DNA of 64,000 nt from Allorhodoferax sp052390055 (GCA_052390055.1 JBQTHH010000060.1:1-64000); one strand, 5' to 3'; positions 45,556 to 53,655 are shown, numbered from the stretch's first letter. Program-made: numbers and translations. Notes: a model not told the origin generated them from the letters alone.

Positions 45556-45588
45556 ATGACACCGCGAACTACGGTTTTTGTTCCATGA
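45556..45588 (+). CDS. Candidate threonine leader peptide of thrS (MTPRTTVFVP)
   Basis: A ten-codon ORF, ATG ACA CCG CGA ACT ACG GTT TTT GTT CCA TGA, with a GA-rich stretch (GAGAAAGG) some 10 nt upstream as a modest ribosome site. Three of its ten codons are threonine, and the tandem ACT-ACG pair lies inside a segment (45563-45574) that can pair with 45599-45610. It sits between a promoter and an intrinsic terminator just ahead of threonyl-tRNA synthetase. All this fits a leader peptide whose translation senses charged tRNA-Thr. No homologue could be compared here. Confidence 0.65.
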   Translation: MTPRTTVFVP

Positions 45589-45655
45589 TCGAATGAGGCC
45601 GTAGCCCGCGCGCCTCGTGCGTGTTGTGCTATTAAATTGCTAGTAAAGCGCGGGC
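45563..45655 (+). promoter_or_regulatory. thrS attenuator: alternative leader structures
   Basis: Segment 1, CGCG-AA-CTACGG (45563-45574), pairs with segment 2, CCGTAG-CC-CGCG (45599-45610): ten base pairs around one 2x2 internal loop. Segment 2 (GCCCGCGC, 45604-45611) also pairs perfectly with segment 3 (GCGCGGGC, 45648-45655), which is the left arm of the terminator. A ribosome stalled on the Thr codons would cover segment 1, free segment 2 to hold segment 3, and let transcription enter thrS. Confidence 0.65.
45585..45645 (+). repeat. Intergenic repeat element, copy C, within the thrS leader
   Basis: GCCCGCG (45604-45610), 16 nt, then TGCTATTAAATTGCTAGTA (45627-45645), with one arm of the palindrome slightly altered. 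Its GCCCGCG core is segment 2 of the attenuator. The left edge is approximate. Confidence 0.7.
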
Positions 45656-45672
45656 GTTCCCCGCGCTTTTTT
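45645..45672 (+). terminator. Intrinsic terminator (attenuator) just before thrS
   Basis: AAAGCGCGGG (45645-45654), loop CGTTC, CCCGCGCTTT (45660-45669) and further T residues; it ends 21 nt before the thrS ATG, so it must be overcome to express the gene. Confidence 0.9.
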
Positions 45673-45693
45673 GTTTTCTGAAGAATCTCTACC

Positions 45694-47607
45694 ATGGTCC
45701 ATATCACCTTGCCCGATGCTTCCGTACGGTCCTTTGAAGGGCCGGTTACCGTGGCCGAAGTCGCCGCTTCCATTGGGACAGGCCTTGCCAAGGCGGCTTT
45801 GGCGGGCAAGGTCAATGGCAAGGTGGTAGACACCAGCTACCGCATGGAGACCGATGCCAGCCTGGCCATCGTCACCGCCAAGGACGCCGATGGCCTGGAG
45901 GTGATCCGCCACTCCACCGCCCACTTGCTGGCCTATGCGGTCAAAACCCTGTTCCCGGAGGCGCAGGTGACGATTGGCCCGGTGATCGAGCACGGTTTCT
46001 ATTACGACTTCGCCTACAAGCGCCCCTTTACCCCCGAGGATCTGGCCGCCATTGAGAAAAAGATGACCGAGCTGGCCGCCAAGGACGAGCCCGTGGTGCG
46101 CCGCGTGCTGCCGCGTGATGAGGCGGTGGCGTACTTCAAGGGCATTGGCGAACACTACAAGGCCGAGATCATCGCCAGCATTCCGGCCAACGAAGATGTG
46201 TCGCTGTACCGTGAAGGCTCTTTCGAGGATTTGTGCCGCGGCCCGCACGTGCCCAGCACCGGCAAGCTCAAGCACTTCAAGCTCATGAAGGTGGCCGGTG
46301 CCTACTGGCGTGGCGACCACCGCAACGAAATGCTGCAGCGTGTCTACGGCACCGCCTGGGCCAGCAAGGAGGAACTCCAGCAATACCTGACCATGCTGGA
46401 GGAGGCCGAAAAGCGCGACCACCGCAAGCTTGGGCGTGAGCTGGACCTGTTCCACCTGGACGAGCATTCTCCGGGCACGGTGTTCTGGCACCCCAAGGGC
46501 TGGACGGTGTGGCAGGAGGTGGAGCAGTACATGCGCCGCGTCTACCGCGACAACGGCTACCTGGAGGTCAAGGGGCCGCAGATCCTGGACAAGGCCTTGT
46601 GGGAAAAGACCGGGCACTGGGACAAGTACCGCGAGAACATGTTCACCACCGAGAGTGAAAAGCGCGACTATGCCTTGAAGCCCATGAACTGCCCGGGCCA
46701 CATCCTGATCTACAAGCAGGGCATCAAGAGCTACCGCGATCTGCCCTTGCGCTTTGGCGAATTTGGACAATGCCACCGCAACGAGCCCACCGGGGGCCTG
46801 CACGGCATCATGCGCGTGCGTGGCTTCACCCAGGACGATGGCCATATCTTCTGCACCGAGGCCCAGATCCAGGATGAGGTCAAGGCCTTCACGACCTTGC
46901 TCAAGAAGGTGTACCAGGACTTTGGCTTCACCGACATCATCTACAAGCTCTCCACCCGGCCGGAAAAACGCATCGGTACCGAAGAGGGCTGGGATCGCGC
47001 CGAGGCCGCGCTGGCGCAGGGCCTGCAGGCATCTGGCTGCGAGTTCGAGTACCTGCCGGGCGAAGGGGCGTTTTACGGTCCCAAGATCGAGTACACGCTC
47101 AAGGACGCCCTGGGGCGTCCCTGGCAGTGCGGCACGATCCAGGTCGACCCGAATTTGCCCGAGCGGCTGGACGCGGAGTATGTGGGGGAGGACGGGACGC
47201 GCCACCGCCCCGTGATGCTGCACCGCGCCATCGTGGGCAGCCTGGAGCGTTTCATCGGCATCCTGATCGAGCAGCACGCGGGCGCGCTGCCGACTTGGCT
47301 GTCGCCGGTGCAGGCGGTGGTGCTCAACATCACCGATGCACAGGCCGAATACGCCAGCAATGTCGCTAAAACGCTGCAAAATCAAGGGCTTAGGGTCCAG
47401 TTGGACCTGCGCAACGAGAAAATAACCTATAAAATACGGGAGCATTCGTTGCAGAAGGTGCCGTATCTGGTCGTCATTGGCGACAAGGAGATGGCGGCGG
47501 GCTCGGTTGCAGTGCGCGCCCGGGGCGGCAAAGACCTCGGTGTGATGTCGCCGCAGGCGCTGTTGGAGCGCTTGCAGGCCGATGTCGTGAACAAGTCAGC
47601 GCCTTGA
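45694..47607 (+). CDS. thrS: Threonine-tRNA ligase
   Basis: 637 residues, near the 642 of E. coli. An N-terminal TGS domain (about 1-62), the SAD editing domain with HSTAHLLAYAV (about 65-240), the class II catalytic core with motif 2 around RFGEFGQCHRNEPTGGLHGIMRVRGFTQDD and zinc-ligand Cys in MNCPGH, and an anticodon-binding domain (about 530-635). Complete and normal. It opens the translation cluster with infC, rpmI and rplT, as in many bacteria. Confidence 0.97.
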   Translation: MVHITLPDASVRSFEGPVTVAEVAASIGTGLAKAALAGKVNGKVVDTSYRMETDASLAIVTAKDADGLEVIRHSTAHLLAYAVKTLFPEAQVTIGPVIEHGFYYDFAYKRPFTPEDLAAIEKKMTELAAKDEPVVRRVLPRDEAVAYFKGIGEHYKAEIIASIPANEDVSLYREGSFEDLCRGPHVPSTGKLKHFKLMKVAGAYWRGDHRNEMLQRVYGTAWASKEELQQYLTMLEEAEKRDHRKLGRELDLFHLDEHSPGTVFWHPKGWTVWQEVEQYMRRVYRDNGYLEVKGPQILDKALWEKTGHWDKYRENMFTTESEKRDYALKPMNCPGHILIYKQGIKSYRDLPLRFGEFGQCHRNEPTGGLHGIMRVRGFTQDDGHIFCTEAQIQDEVKAFTTLLKKVYQDFGFTDIIYKLSTRPEKRIGTEEGWDRAEAALAQGLQASGCEFEYLPGEGAFYGPKIEYTLKDALGRPWQCGTIQVDPNLPERLDAEYVGEDGTRHRPVMLHRAIVGSLERFIGILIEQHAGALPTWLSPVQAVVLNITDAQAEYASNVAKTLQNQGLRVQLDLRNEKITYKIREHSLQKVPYLVVIGDKEMAAGSVAVRARGGKDLGVMSPQALLERLQADVVNKSAP

Positions 47608-47706
47608 GACTTTCTCTGCGGGCAGTTCACTGGTGTTGTTTGCCGTGCATTGGCGTGCCGCCCGTGTTTTCTGTGTGTTGTCTATTTTTTTGTGAGGTAA
47701 ACCACC

Positions 47707-48306
47707 ATCGCTACCGAAATTCGTGACCGCCGCCAGCGGGAAGAGCGCAAGCACCGGCTTAACCGTGAGATCACGGCCCCGGAGGTGCGCATTTCAGGCC
47801 CCGAGAACGAGCCCATGGGCATCGTCAGCATATCGGAGGCCTTGCGTCTGGCGGGAGAGATGGATGTCGATCTGGTCGAAATTGCCGCCATGGCCAGCCC
47901 GCCGGTGTGCCGCTTGATGGACTATGGCAAGTTCAAGTACCAAGAGCAGAAGAAGGCTGCCGAGGCCAAGGCCAAGCAGACCGTCATCGACATCAAGGAA
48001 ATCAAGTTCCGCCCGGGCACGGACGATGGCGACTACAACATCAAGCTGCGCAATATCCGCCGCTTCCTGGCCGAGGGTGACAAGTGCAAGATCACGCTGC
48101 GTTTTCGTGGCCGCGAGATCACGCACCAGGAGCTGGGTTTGGCCATGCTGCAGCGCATGCGCGACGATCTCGGGGACTCGATCGTGGTCGAGCAGTTCCC
48201 CAAGCTGGAAGGGCGCCAGATGATCATGATGATTGCGCCCGGACGGAAAAAGCCGACGGTAGGGGCGGGCAGCGTCAAACCCGCCACGGAGGCGGCAGCA
48301 GGTTGA
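47707..48306 (+). CDS. infC: Translation initiation factor IF-3, ATC start codon
   Basis: 199 residues. The conserved N-terminus ATEIRDRRQREERKHRLNREI is encoded upstream of any ATG or GTG; the frame reaches back to ATC at 47707, preceded by TGAGGT at 47692-47697. IF-3 genes characteristically start at rare codons (ATT, ATC, ATA), which the factor itself discriminates against, so this gives autoregulation. The N and C domains are joined by a Lys/Ala-rich linker (KYQEQKKAAEAKAKQ). A C-terminal tail rich in Ala/Gly extends past the E. coli form. Confidence 0.95.
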   Translation: MATEIRDRRQREERKHRLNREITAPEVRISGPENEPMGIVSISEALRLAGEMDVDLVEIAAMASPPVCRLMDYGKFKYQEQKKAAEAKAKQTVIDIKEIKFRPGTDDGDYNIKLRNIRRFLAEGDKCKITLRFRGREITHQELGLAMLQRMRDDLGDSIVVEQFPKLEGRQMIMMIAPGRKKPTVGAGSVKPATEAAAG

Positions 48307-48483
48307 GTTTGTGGGCGCCAGGTATCGGTCACCTGGCGTTTGCAAGGGGCAGGGCGGTGCAAGCCGCGCTGTGCCAGCGTTCCCGGGCCTTGCGCCTGGG
48401 GATGTCAAAAGTGGCTCGGGGCCAACAAGGACGGGAGTCGTTCCCGTACGCCTCGCGAGCACAAGTGTAGAAGGAGCATGAAC

Positions 48484-48687
48484 ATGCCCAAAATGAAGAC
48501 CAAGAGCGCGGCGAAGAAGCGTTTCCGCGTGCGTCCGGGTGGTACCGTCAAGCGCGGTCAAGCCTTCAAGCGTCACATCTTGACCAAGAAGACCACCAAG
48601 AACAAGCGCCATCTGCGGGGTGCAACCAGCGTCCACGTGACCGATATGGGTCGCATGGCACAGATGCTGCCCGGCCAAGGCCTTTGA
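48484..48687 (+). CDS. rpmI: 50S ribosomal protein L35
   Basis: 67 residues, MPKMKTKSAAKKRFRVRPGG after the initiator region. An ATG at 48478 is one base from the AAGGAG site, too close; the ATG at 48484 has a 7-nt spacing and is the conserved start. The 177-nt leader after infC holds an imperfect hairpin (GCCAGGT...ACCTGGC, about 48316-48336); in E. coli the equivalent region takes part in control by L20. Confidence 0.96.
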   Translation: MPKMKTKSAAKKRFRVRPGGTVKRGQAFKRHILTKKTTKNKRHLRGATSVHVTDMGRMAQMLPGQGL

Positions 48688-48712
48688 TTAACGACGTACA
48701 AGGAGTAACACA

Positions 48713-49072
48713 ATGCCTCGCGTCAAACGTGGTGTAACGGCCCGCGCCCGTCACAAGAAAGTTCTGGCCCTTGCAAAAGGTTTCCGCGGTCGCCGCGGTA
48801 ATGTATTCCGCGTCGCCAAAGAAGCGGTGATGAAGGCGGGGCAATATGCCTACCGCGATCGCCGTACCAAGAAGCGCGTGTTCCGCCAGCTGTGGATTGC
48901 CCGTATCAACGCGGCAGCCCGCCAGTGCGGTCTGACCTACAGCCAGTTTGCCAACGGCCTGAAGAAGGCGAACATCGAGATCGACCGCAAGGTGCTGAGC
49001 GATATCGCCATTCACGACATGGCGGCTTTTGCCGGCATCGTGGAGCAAGTCAAGGCCAAGCTGGCAGCTTGA
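48713..49072 (+). CDS. rplT: 50S ribosomal protein L20
   Basis: 119 residues, MPRVKRGVTARARHKKVLALAKGFRGRR, a complete and typical L20. It binds 23S rRNA early in 50S assembly and in other bacteria represses its own operon. It lies 25 nt after rpmI, with AAGGAG upstream, and is followed by a terminator. Confidence 0.97.
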   Translation: MPRVKRGVTARARHKKVLALAKGFRGRRGNVFRVAKEAVMKAGQYAYRDRRTKKRVFRQLWIARINAAARQCGLTYSQFANGLKKANIEIDRKVLSDIAIHDMAAFAGIVEQVKAKLAA

Positions 49073-49121
49073 TCTTCTGGGGTGCAGCCGCCGTTTCGGC
49101 GGCGCGTTGTGCGCCCAGATC

Positions 49122-49158
49122 AAGGGCTAGGGCTTGAAAGAGCGCTAGCCCTTTTTTC
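49122..49158 (+). terminator. Terminator between rplT and pheS
   Basis: AAGGGCTAG (49122-49130) pairs with CTAGCCCTT (49145-49153); an inner GCTT-GAAA-GAGC stem stacks on it, and a T run follows. It lies 23 nt before the pheS ATG, so some read-through or an internal promoter is needed. No Phe-rich leader peptide was found. Confidence 0.85.
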
Positions 49159-49180
49159 TTTTTCGAACCAAGACATTCCT

Positions 49181-50254
49181 ATGAGCGATCTCGACGCCAT
49201 TGTCCAAGCCGCCACCCAGGCGTTTGGCGACGCCCCCACACCGGCGGAACTGGAAAACGCCAAGGCCCAGTTTCTGGGCAAGACCGGCCGCATCACCGAG
49301 CTGATGAAGGGCATGGCGGCATTGAGCGTCGAGGAAAAGAAGACCCGTGGCGCCGCCATCAACCAGGCCAAGCAGGCCATCGAAGCCGCGCTCACCGCCC
49401 GCCGCCAGGCGCTGGCCGATGCCGAGCTGCAGGCGCAGTTGCGCGCCGAGGCCTTGGACGTGACCCTGCCCGGGCGCCAGCGCGGTGCGGGCGGCCTGCA
49501 CCCGGTCTCGCTCACTCTGGAGCGCATCGAGGCGATTTTTTCCTCCATGGGCTTTGACGTCGCGCAGGGGCCCGAGATCGAGACCGACTGGTTCAACTTC
49601 ACGGCGCTGAACACCCCCCAGGACCACCCGGCGCGCTCCATGCACGACACCTTCTATGTCGAAGGCGGCAGCGCGCAGGCGCCGCACCTGCTGCGCACCC
49701 ACACCAGCCCGATGCAGATTCGCTACGCCGTCCAGCACGTCAAAAAGCATAGCAACAAGTCCAGCAATGGCGCGGGCCAGGGGCTGTTTTCTGGCTCCAT
49801 GCCGGAGATCCGCGTGATTGCCCCGGGGCGCACCTACCGGGTCGACAGCGATGCCACCCATTCGCCCATGTTCCACCAGTGCGAAGGCCTGTGGGTGGGC
49901 GAGAACATCAGCTTCAAGGACCTGAAGTTCGTGTTCACCGATTTTTGCCGCCGCTTCTTCGAGTCGGACGACCTGGTGCTGCGCTTCCGCCCCAGCTTTT
50001 TCCCCTTCACCGAGCCCAGTGCCGAGATTGATATCCAATTCCAGACCGGCCCCCTGGCCGGGCGCTGGCTGGAGGTGGCGGGTTCGGGCCAGGTGCACCC
50101 CAATGTGATCCGCAACATGGGGCTGGACCCCGAGCGCTACATCGGCTTTGCCTTTGGCATGGGGCCGGACCGCCTGACCATGCTGCGCTATGGCGTCAAC
50201 GACCTGCGCCTGTTCTTTGATGGTGACATCCGTTTCCTGTCCCAGTTCCAGTAA
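49181..50254 (+). CDS. pheS: Phenylalanine-tRNA ligase alpha subunit, with a short insertion
   Basis: 357 residues against about 327 in E. coli. An N-terminal coiled coil (about 1-85) binds tRNA; the class II core has TDWFNFTALNTPQDHPARSMHDTFY, HTSPMQIR and GLDPERYIGFAFGMGPDRLTMLRYGV. Between HTSPMQIR and IRVIAPGR, at about residues 188-207 (KKHSNKSSNGAGQGLFSGS), there are roughly 20 residues that the E. coli protein lacks. The DNA coding them (49736-49800) is an antisense copy of the intergenic repeat. The gene is otherwise intact and is followed by pheT after 25 nt. Confidence 0.95.
   Translation: MSDLDAIVQAATQAFGDAPTPAELENAKAQFLGKTGRITELMKGMAALSVEEKKTRGAAINQAKQAIEAALTARRQALADAELQAQLRAEALDVTLPGRQRGAGGLHPVSLTLERIEAIFSSMGFDVAQGPEIETDWFNFTALNTPQDHPARSMHDTFYVEGGSAQAPHLLRTHTSPMQIRYAVQHVKKHSNKSSNGAGQGLFSGSMPEIRVIAPGRTYRVDSDATHSPMFHQCEGLWVGENISFKDLKFVFTDFCRRFFESDDLVLRFRPSFFPFTEPSAEIDIQFQTGPLAGRWLEVAGSGQVHPNVIRNMGLDPERYIGFAFGMGPDRLTMLRYGVNDLRLFFDGDIRFLSQFQ
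49736..49800 (-). repeat. Repeat element copy D, antisense and in frame inside pheS
   Basis: Read on the minus strand: GAGCCAGAAAACAGCCCCTG, GCCCGCG (49777-49771), exactly 16 nt, then TGCTAT (49754-49749). The left part resembles copy A. The right half of the palindrome has been lost. It spans the extra residues of PheS. Confidence 0.65.
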
Positions 50255-50279
50255 TCCACCGACATATTCCTAGGACACC

Positions 50280-52703
50280 ATGCAATTTCCTGAATCCTGG
50301 TTGCGCAGTTTCTGCAACCCTGCGCTGAGCACGGCGGAACTGGCCGAGACCCTGACCATGGCCGGTCTGGAAGTGGAAGAGCTGCGCCCGGTGGCGCCGC
50401 CGTTCACCGGCATTGTGGTGGGCGAAATCAAGGAAGCCGTCCAGCACCCCAACGCCGACCGTCTGCGCGTGTGCCAGGTGGACGTGGGGCAGGGCAGCCT
50501 GCTCAACATCGTGTGCGGCGCCCCCAACGCCCGCGCCGGCATCCGTGTGCCCTGTGCCCTGGTGGGGGCCGAATTGCCTCCGGGCGAAGACGGCAAGCCC
50601 TTTTCCATCAAGCTGGGCAAGCTGCGCGGCGTGGAAAGCCAGGGCATGCTGTGCTCGGCGCGCGAGCTGCAGCTGTCGCAAGAGAACGCGGGCTTGCTGG
50701 AACTCGCCGCCGACGCCCCGGTGGGGCAAGACATTCGCCAATACCTGGACCTGGACGACACGCTGTTCACCCTCAAGCTCACGCCCAATCTGGCGCATTG
50801 CCTGAGCGTTTATGGCGTTGCACGGGAGCTGTCGGCCCTGACCGGGGCGCCGCTGCAAAGCCCGGCCTTCCCCACGCTGGCGGTCACGGACGACCGCCGT
50901 GTGCCGGTGCAGGTGCTCTCGCCTGACCTGTGTGGCCGTTTTGCCGGGCGGGTGGTGCGGGGCGTGAACCCCAAGGCCGCCACCCCGCAATGGATGGTGG
51001 AGCGCCTGGCGCGCTGCGGCCAACGCAGCGTGAGCCCCCTGGTGGATATTTCCAACTACGTGATGTTCGAACTCGGGCGCCCCTCCCACATCTTTGATCT
51101 GGACAAAATCCACGGTGGCCTGGAGGTGCGCTGGGCGCGCGAGGGCGAAAGCCTGAAGCTGCTCAATGGCAATACCGTCACCTTGGACCCCACAGTGGGC
51201 GTGATCGCCGACCAGGCGAGCGTCGAGTCGCTGGCAGGCATCATGGGTGGAGACGCCACGGCCGTGTCCGACGACACCAGCAACGTGTTTGTGGAGGCCG
51301 CATTCTGGTGGCCCAGCGCGATTGCCGGGCGTTCGCGCCGCTTCAACTTTTCCACCGACGCCGGGCACCGCTTCGAGCGCGGGGTGGATCCGCAGCAGAT
51401 CCCGCAGCACATCGAACGCATCACCCAGCTGATCGTCGAGATCTGTGGCAACGCCGATACCCGCTGCGGCCCGATCGTCGACCAACAGGTGCGCATGCCC
51501 GAGCCGCAGCCGGTGCTGCTGCGTGTGGCGCGTGCCTGCAAGGTGATCGGCATGCCGGTGACCCAGGCGCAGTGTGCGCAGGCCCTGCGCGGGCTGGGTT
51601 TGGCGGTGCAGGAGGGCGATGGCGTGTTGACGGTGCAGCCGCCTTCGTACCGCTTTGACATCCAGATCGAGGAAGACCTGATCGAGGAGGTGGCGCGTGT
51701 GGTGGGCTATGACAAGCTGCCCCACACCCCGCCCCAGGCCCCGACGGCGGCGCGAGTGCGCCCAGAGTCCGCGCGCAGCGGTTTTGCGCTGCGGCGCAGC
51801 CTGGCCGCGCTGGGTTACCAGGAAACCATCAATTTCAGCTTTGTCGAAGAGCGCTGGGAGCGTGAGCTGGCGGGCAACGCCACGCCGATCCGTTTGCTGA
51901 ACCCGATTGCCAGCCAGATGAGCGTGATGCGTTCGTCGCTGCTGGGCTCGCTGCTGCAGGTGCTGCGTTTCAACCTGGCGCGCAAGGCCAGCCGGGTGCG
52001 CGTGTTCGAGCTGGGTCGCGTGTTCCTGCGCGACGAGCGTGTGCAGGACTCCGACAGCACGGTGCAGGGGGTCGACCAGCCCATGCGCGTGGCGGCGCTG
52101 GCCTGGGGGCCCGCGCAAGGCTTGCAGTGGGGTGTGAAAGAAAGCGCGGTGGACTTCTACGACCTCAAGGGCGATGTGGAGGCCCTGCTGGCCCCGCGCA
52201 AGCCGCAGTTCGTGGCGGCCCAGCACCCGGCCATGCACCCGGGGCGCTGCGCGCAGGTGCTGCTTGATGGCCAGGCCATTGGCTACCTCGGCGAACTGCA
52301 TCCCCAATGGCGCCAGGCCTACGAGCTGCCCAGCGCCCCCGTGCTGTTCGAACTGGACCTGGATACCGTGCTGCAGCACCCGGTGCCCGTGGCAGCGCCG
52401 GTGCCCAAATTCCAGGCCGTGGCCCGCGACATCGCCGTGACGGTGGGGGACGAGGTCGGGCATGACCAGTTGATGCAAGCCATCTGGGCCGCCGAGCACG
52501 CAGGCTTGTTGCGCGATGCGCAGTTGTTTGACGTCTACCGCCCCAAGCTGGGGGCCGATGGCGTGGCGCAGGCGCGCAGCCTGGCCGTGCGCCTGACGCT
52601 CAACGCCGACGACGCCACGCTGACCGACGAACGCATCGAGCCCGTGGTGGCGGCCATCCTGTCCTCCTTGCAGGCGCGGGTGGGTGCACGTCTGCGGGTG
52701 TGA
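50280..52703 (+). CDS. pheT: Phenylalanine-tRNA ligase beta subunit
   Basis: 807 residues. Domains in order: EMAP/Csaa-like tRNA-binding domain (about 40-150, PNADRLRVCQVD), B3/B4 editing domain (about 215-390), B5 (about 405-475), catalytic-like core (about 490-690, VARVVGYDKLP, NPIASQMSVMRSSLLGSLL) and the C-terminal ferredoxin-fold anticodon-binding domain (about 712-806, VPKFQAVARDIAVTV). Complete. It acts as a heterotetramer with PheS. Confidence 0.97.
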   Translation: MQFPESWLRSFCNPALSTAELAETLTMAGLEVEELRPVAPPFTGIVVGEIKEAVQHPNADRLRVCQVDVGQGSLLNIVCGAPNARAGIRVPCALVGAELPPGEDGKPFSIKLGKLRGVESQGMLCSARELQLSQENAGLLELAADAPVGQDIRQYLDLDDTLFTLKLTPNLAHCLSVYGVARELSALTGAPLQSPAFPTLAVTDDRRVPVQVLSPDLCGRFAGRVVRGVNPKAATPQWMVERLARCGQRSVSPLVDISNYVMFELGRPSHIFDLDKIHGGLEVRWAREGESLKLLNGNTVTLDPTVGVIADQASVESLAGIMGGDATAVSDDTSNVFVEAAFWWPSAIAGRSRRFNFSTDAGHRFERGVDPQQIPQHIERITQLIVEICGNADTRCGPIVDQQVRMPEPQPVLLRVARACKVIGMPVTQAQCAQALRGLGLAVQEGDGVLTVQPPSYRFDIQIEEDLIEEVARVVGYDKLPHTPPQAPTAARVRPESARSGFALRRSLAALGYQETINFSFVEERWERELAGNATPIRLLNPIASQMSVMRSSLLGSLLQVLRFNLARKASRVRVFELGRVFLRDERVQDSDSTVQGVDQPMRVAALAWGPAQGLQWGVKESAVDFYDLKGDVEALLAPRKPQFVAAQHPAMHPGRCAQVLLDGQAIGYLGELHPQWRQAYELPSAPVLFELDLDTVLQHPVPVAAPVPKFQAVARDIAVTVGDEVGHDQLMQAIWAAEHAGLLRDAQLFDVYRPKLGADGVAQARSLAVRLTLNADDATLTDERIEPVVAAILSSLQARVGARLRV

Positions 52704-52743
52704 TACGCGTACGGCACAGACACCAGCTTCGGAGCGCAATGCC

Positions 52744-53097
52744 ATGGAATTCACGGTAGAAAGCCTGGAGACACCGGCCCTGACCAAGGCCCAGTTGGCC
52801 GACCTGCTGTTCGAGCAGATCGGCTTGAACAAGCGCGAGTCCAAGGACATGATCGACGCTTTTTTTGACCTGATTGCTGCCAGTCTGGTCGAAGGGCGCG
52901 ATGTGAAGATATCCGGATTTGGCAACTTCCAGATCCGGACCAAGGCGCCCCGGCCCGGGCGCAACCCGCGCACGGGGGAAGCCATCCCGATCCAGGCCCG
53001 CCGCGTGGTCACCTTCCATGCCAGCCACAAGCTCAAGGAGCAAATCCAGGAGGATATGGCGCGCAGCGCAGCGGCTTCGGGAGGGGCGCCACGCTGA
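52744..53097 (+). CDS. ihfA: Integration host factor alpha subunit
   Basis: 117 residues from ATG 52744. The HU/IHF fold is clear, with TKAQLADLLFEQIGLNKRESKDMIDAFF and the DNA-bending arm RTKAPRPGRNPRTGEAIPIQARRVVTF, including the Pro that intercalates DNA. It follows pheT by 40 nt, the conserved location in Proteobacteria. N- and C-terminal extensions of a few residues are usual for Betaproteobacteria. Confidence 0.95.
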   Translation: MEFTVESLETPALTKAQLADLLFEQIGLNKRESKDMIDAFFDLIAASLVEGRDVKISGFGNFQIRTKAPRPGRNPRTGEAIPIQARRVVTFHASHKLKEQIQEDMARSAAASGGAPR

Positions 53098-53196
53098 CCC
53101 GGAGCGCGTGTCTGTGCAATCGGGCACGCGATGGGCTGGCGGTTGGGTTCAAGTTAGAGTAACCTCTACGCTTTTTCCCGTACAGCGTTGATTTCA

Positions 53197-53655
53197 ATGG
53201 AGAAAACACTGCCGGCCATTCCTGCCAAACGCTATTTCACCATTGGTGAGGTGGCGGAATTGTGTGGTGTCAAACCGCACGTGCTGCGGTATTGGGAGCA
53301 GGAGTTCACGCAACTGCGGCCCATGAAGCGGCGGGGCAATCGGCGCTACTACCAGCACCACGAGGTGCTGATGATCCGCCGCATCCGCGATTTGCTGTAC
53401 GACCAGGGTTTTACCATCAGTGGTGCGCGCAACAAGATTCAGGAGCTGTTGCAGGACGAGCGCGAGCGCAAGCGCCATGGGGAAGTGTTCCTGGAGGGCA
53501 TCGAGGTGCTCGAATCGGTCGATCTGGACGAGGATTTTGCCGACAGCCAGCCGGTGTCGCAGTGGTCCAGCCTGGATGCAGAACCAGGGGCACTGCGCAG
53601 CATGCGCCAGGAGTTGCTCGATATTCGTGAACTTCTTGCGTTCGAGGCGTCGTGA
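53197..53655 (+). CDS. MerR-family transcriptional regulator
   Basis: 152 residues from ATG 53197 (a TTG three codons upstream is less likely). The N-terminal MerR helix-turn-helix is YFTIGEVAELCGVKPHVLRYWEQEF (about 15-40), with the wing RRYYQHHEV; the rest is a coiled coil and short tail without the cysteines of metal sensors. This gene follows ihfA in most Proteobacteria, and its ligand is unknown. No ribosome site of note. Confidence 0.92.
   Translation: MEKTLPAIPAKRYFTIGEVAELCGVKPHVLRYWEQEFTQLRPMKRRGNRRYYQHHEVLMIRRIRDLLYDQGFTISGARNKIQELLQDERERKRHGEVFLEGIEVLESVDLDEDFADSQPVSQWSSLDAEPGALRSMRQELLDIRELLAFEAS

Noticed and set aside
49073..49180. A phenylalanine leader peptide (pheM-like) before pheS
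   Set aside because: The terminator at 49122 is suggestive, but no short ORF with clustered Phe codons precedes it; it is more simply the rplT terminator.
50196..53036. A very long open frame (over 900 codons) on the minus strand opposite pheT and ihfA
   Set aside because: High GC content leaves the antisense frame of pheT open by codon bias; its translation is low-complexity His/Gly/Ala-rich and pheT is complete on the other strand.
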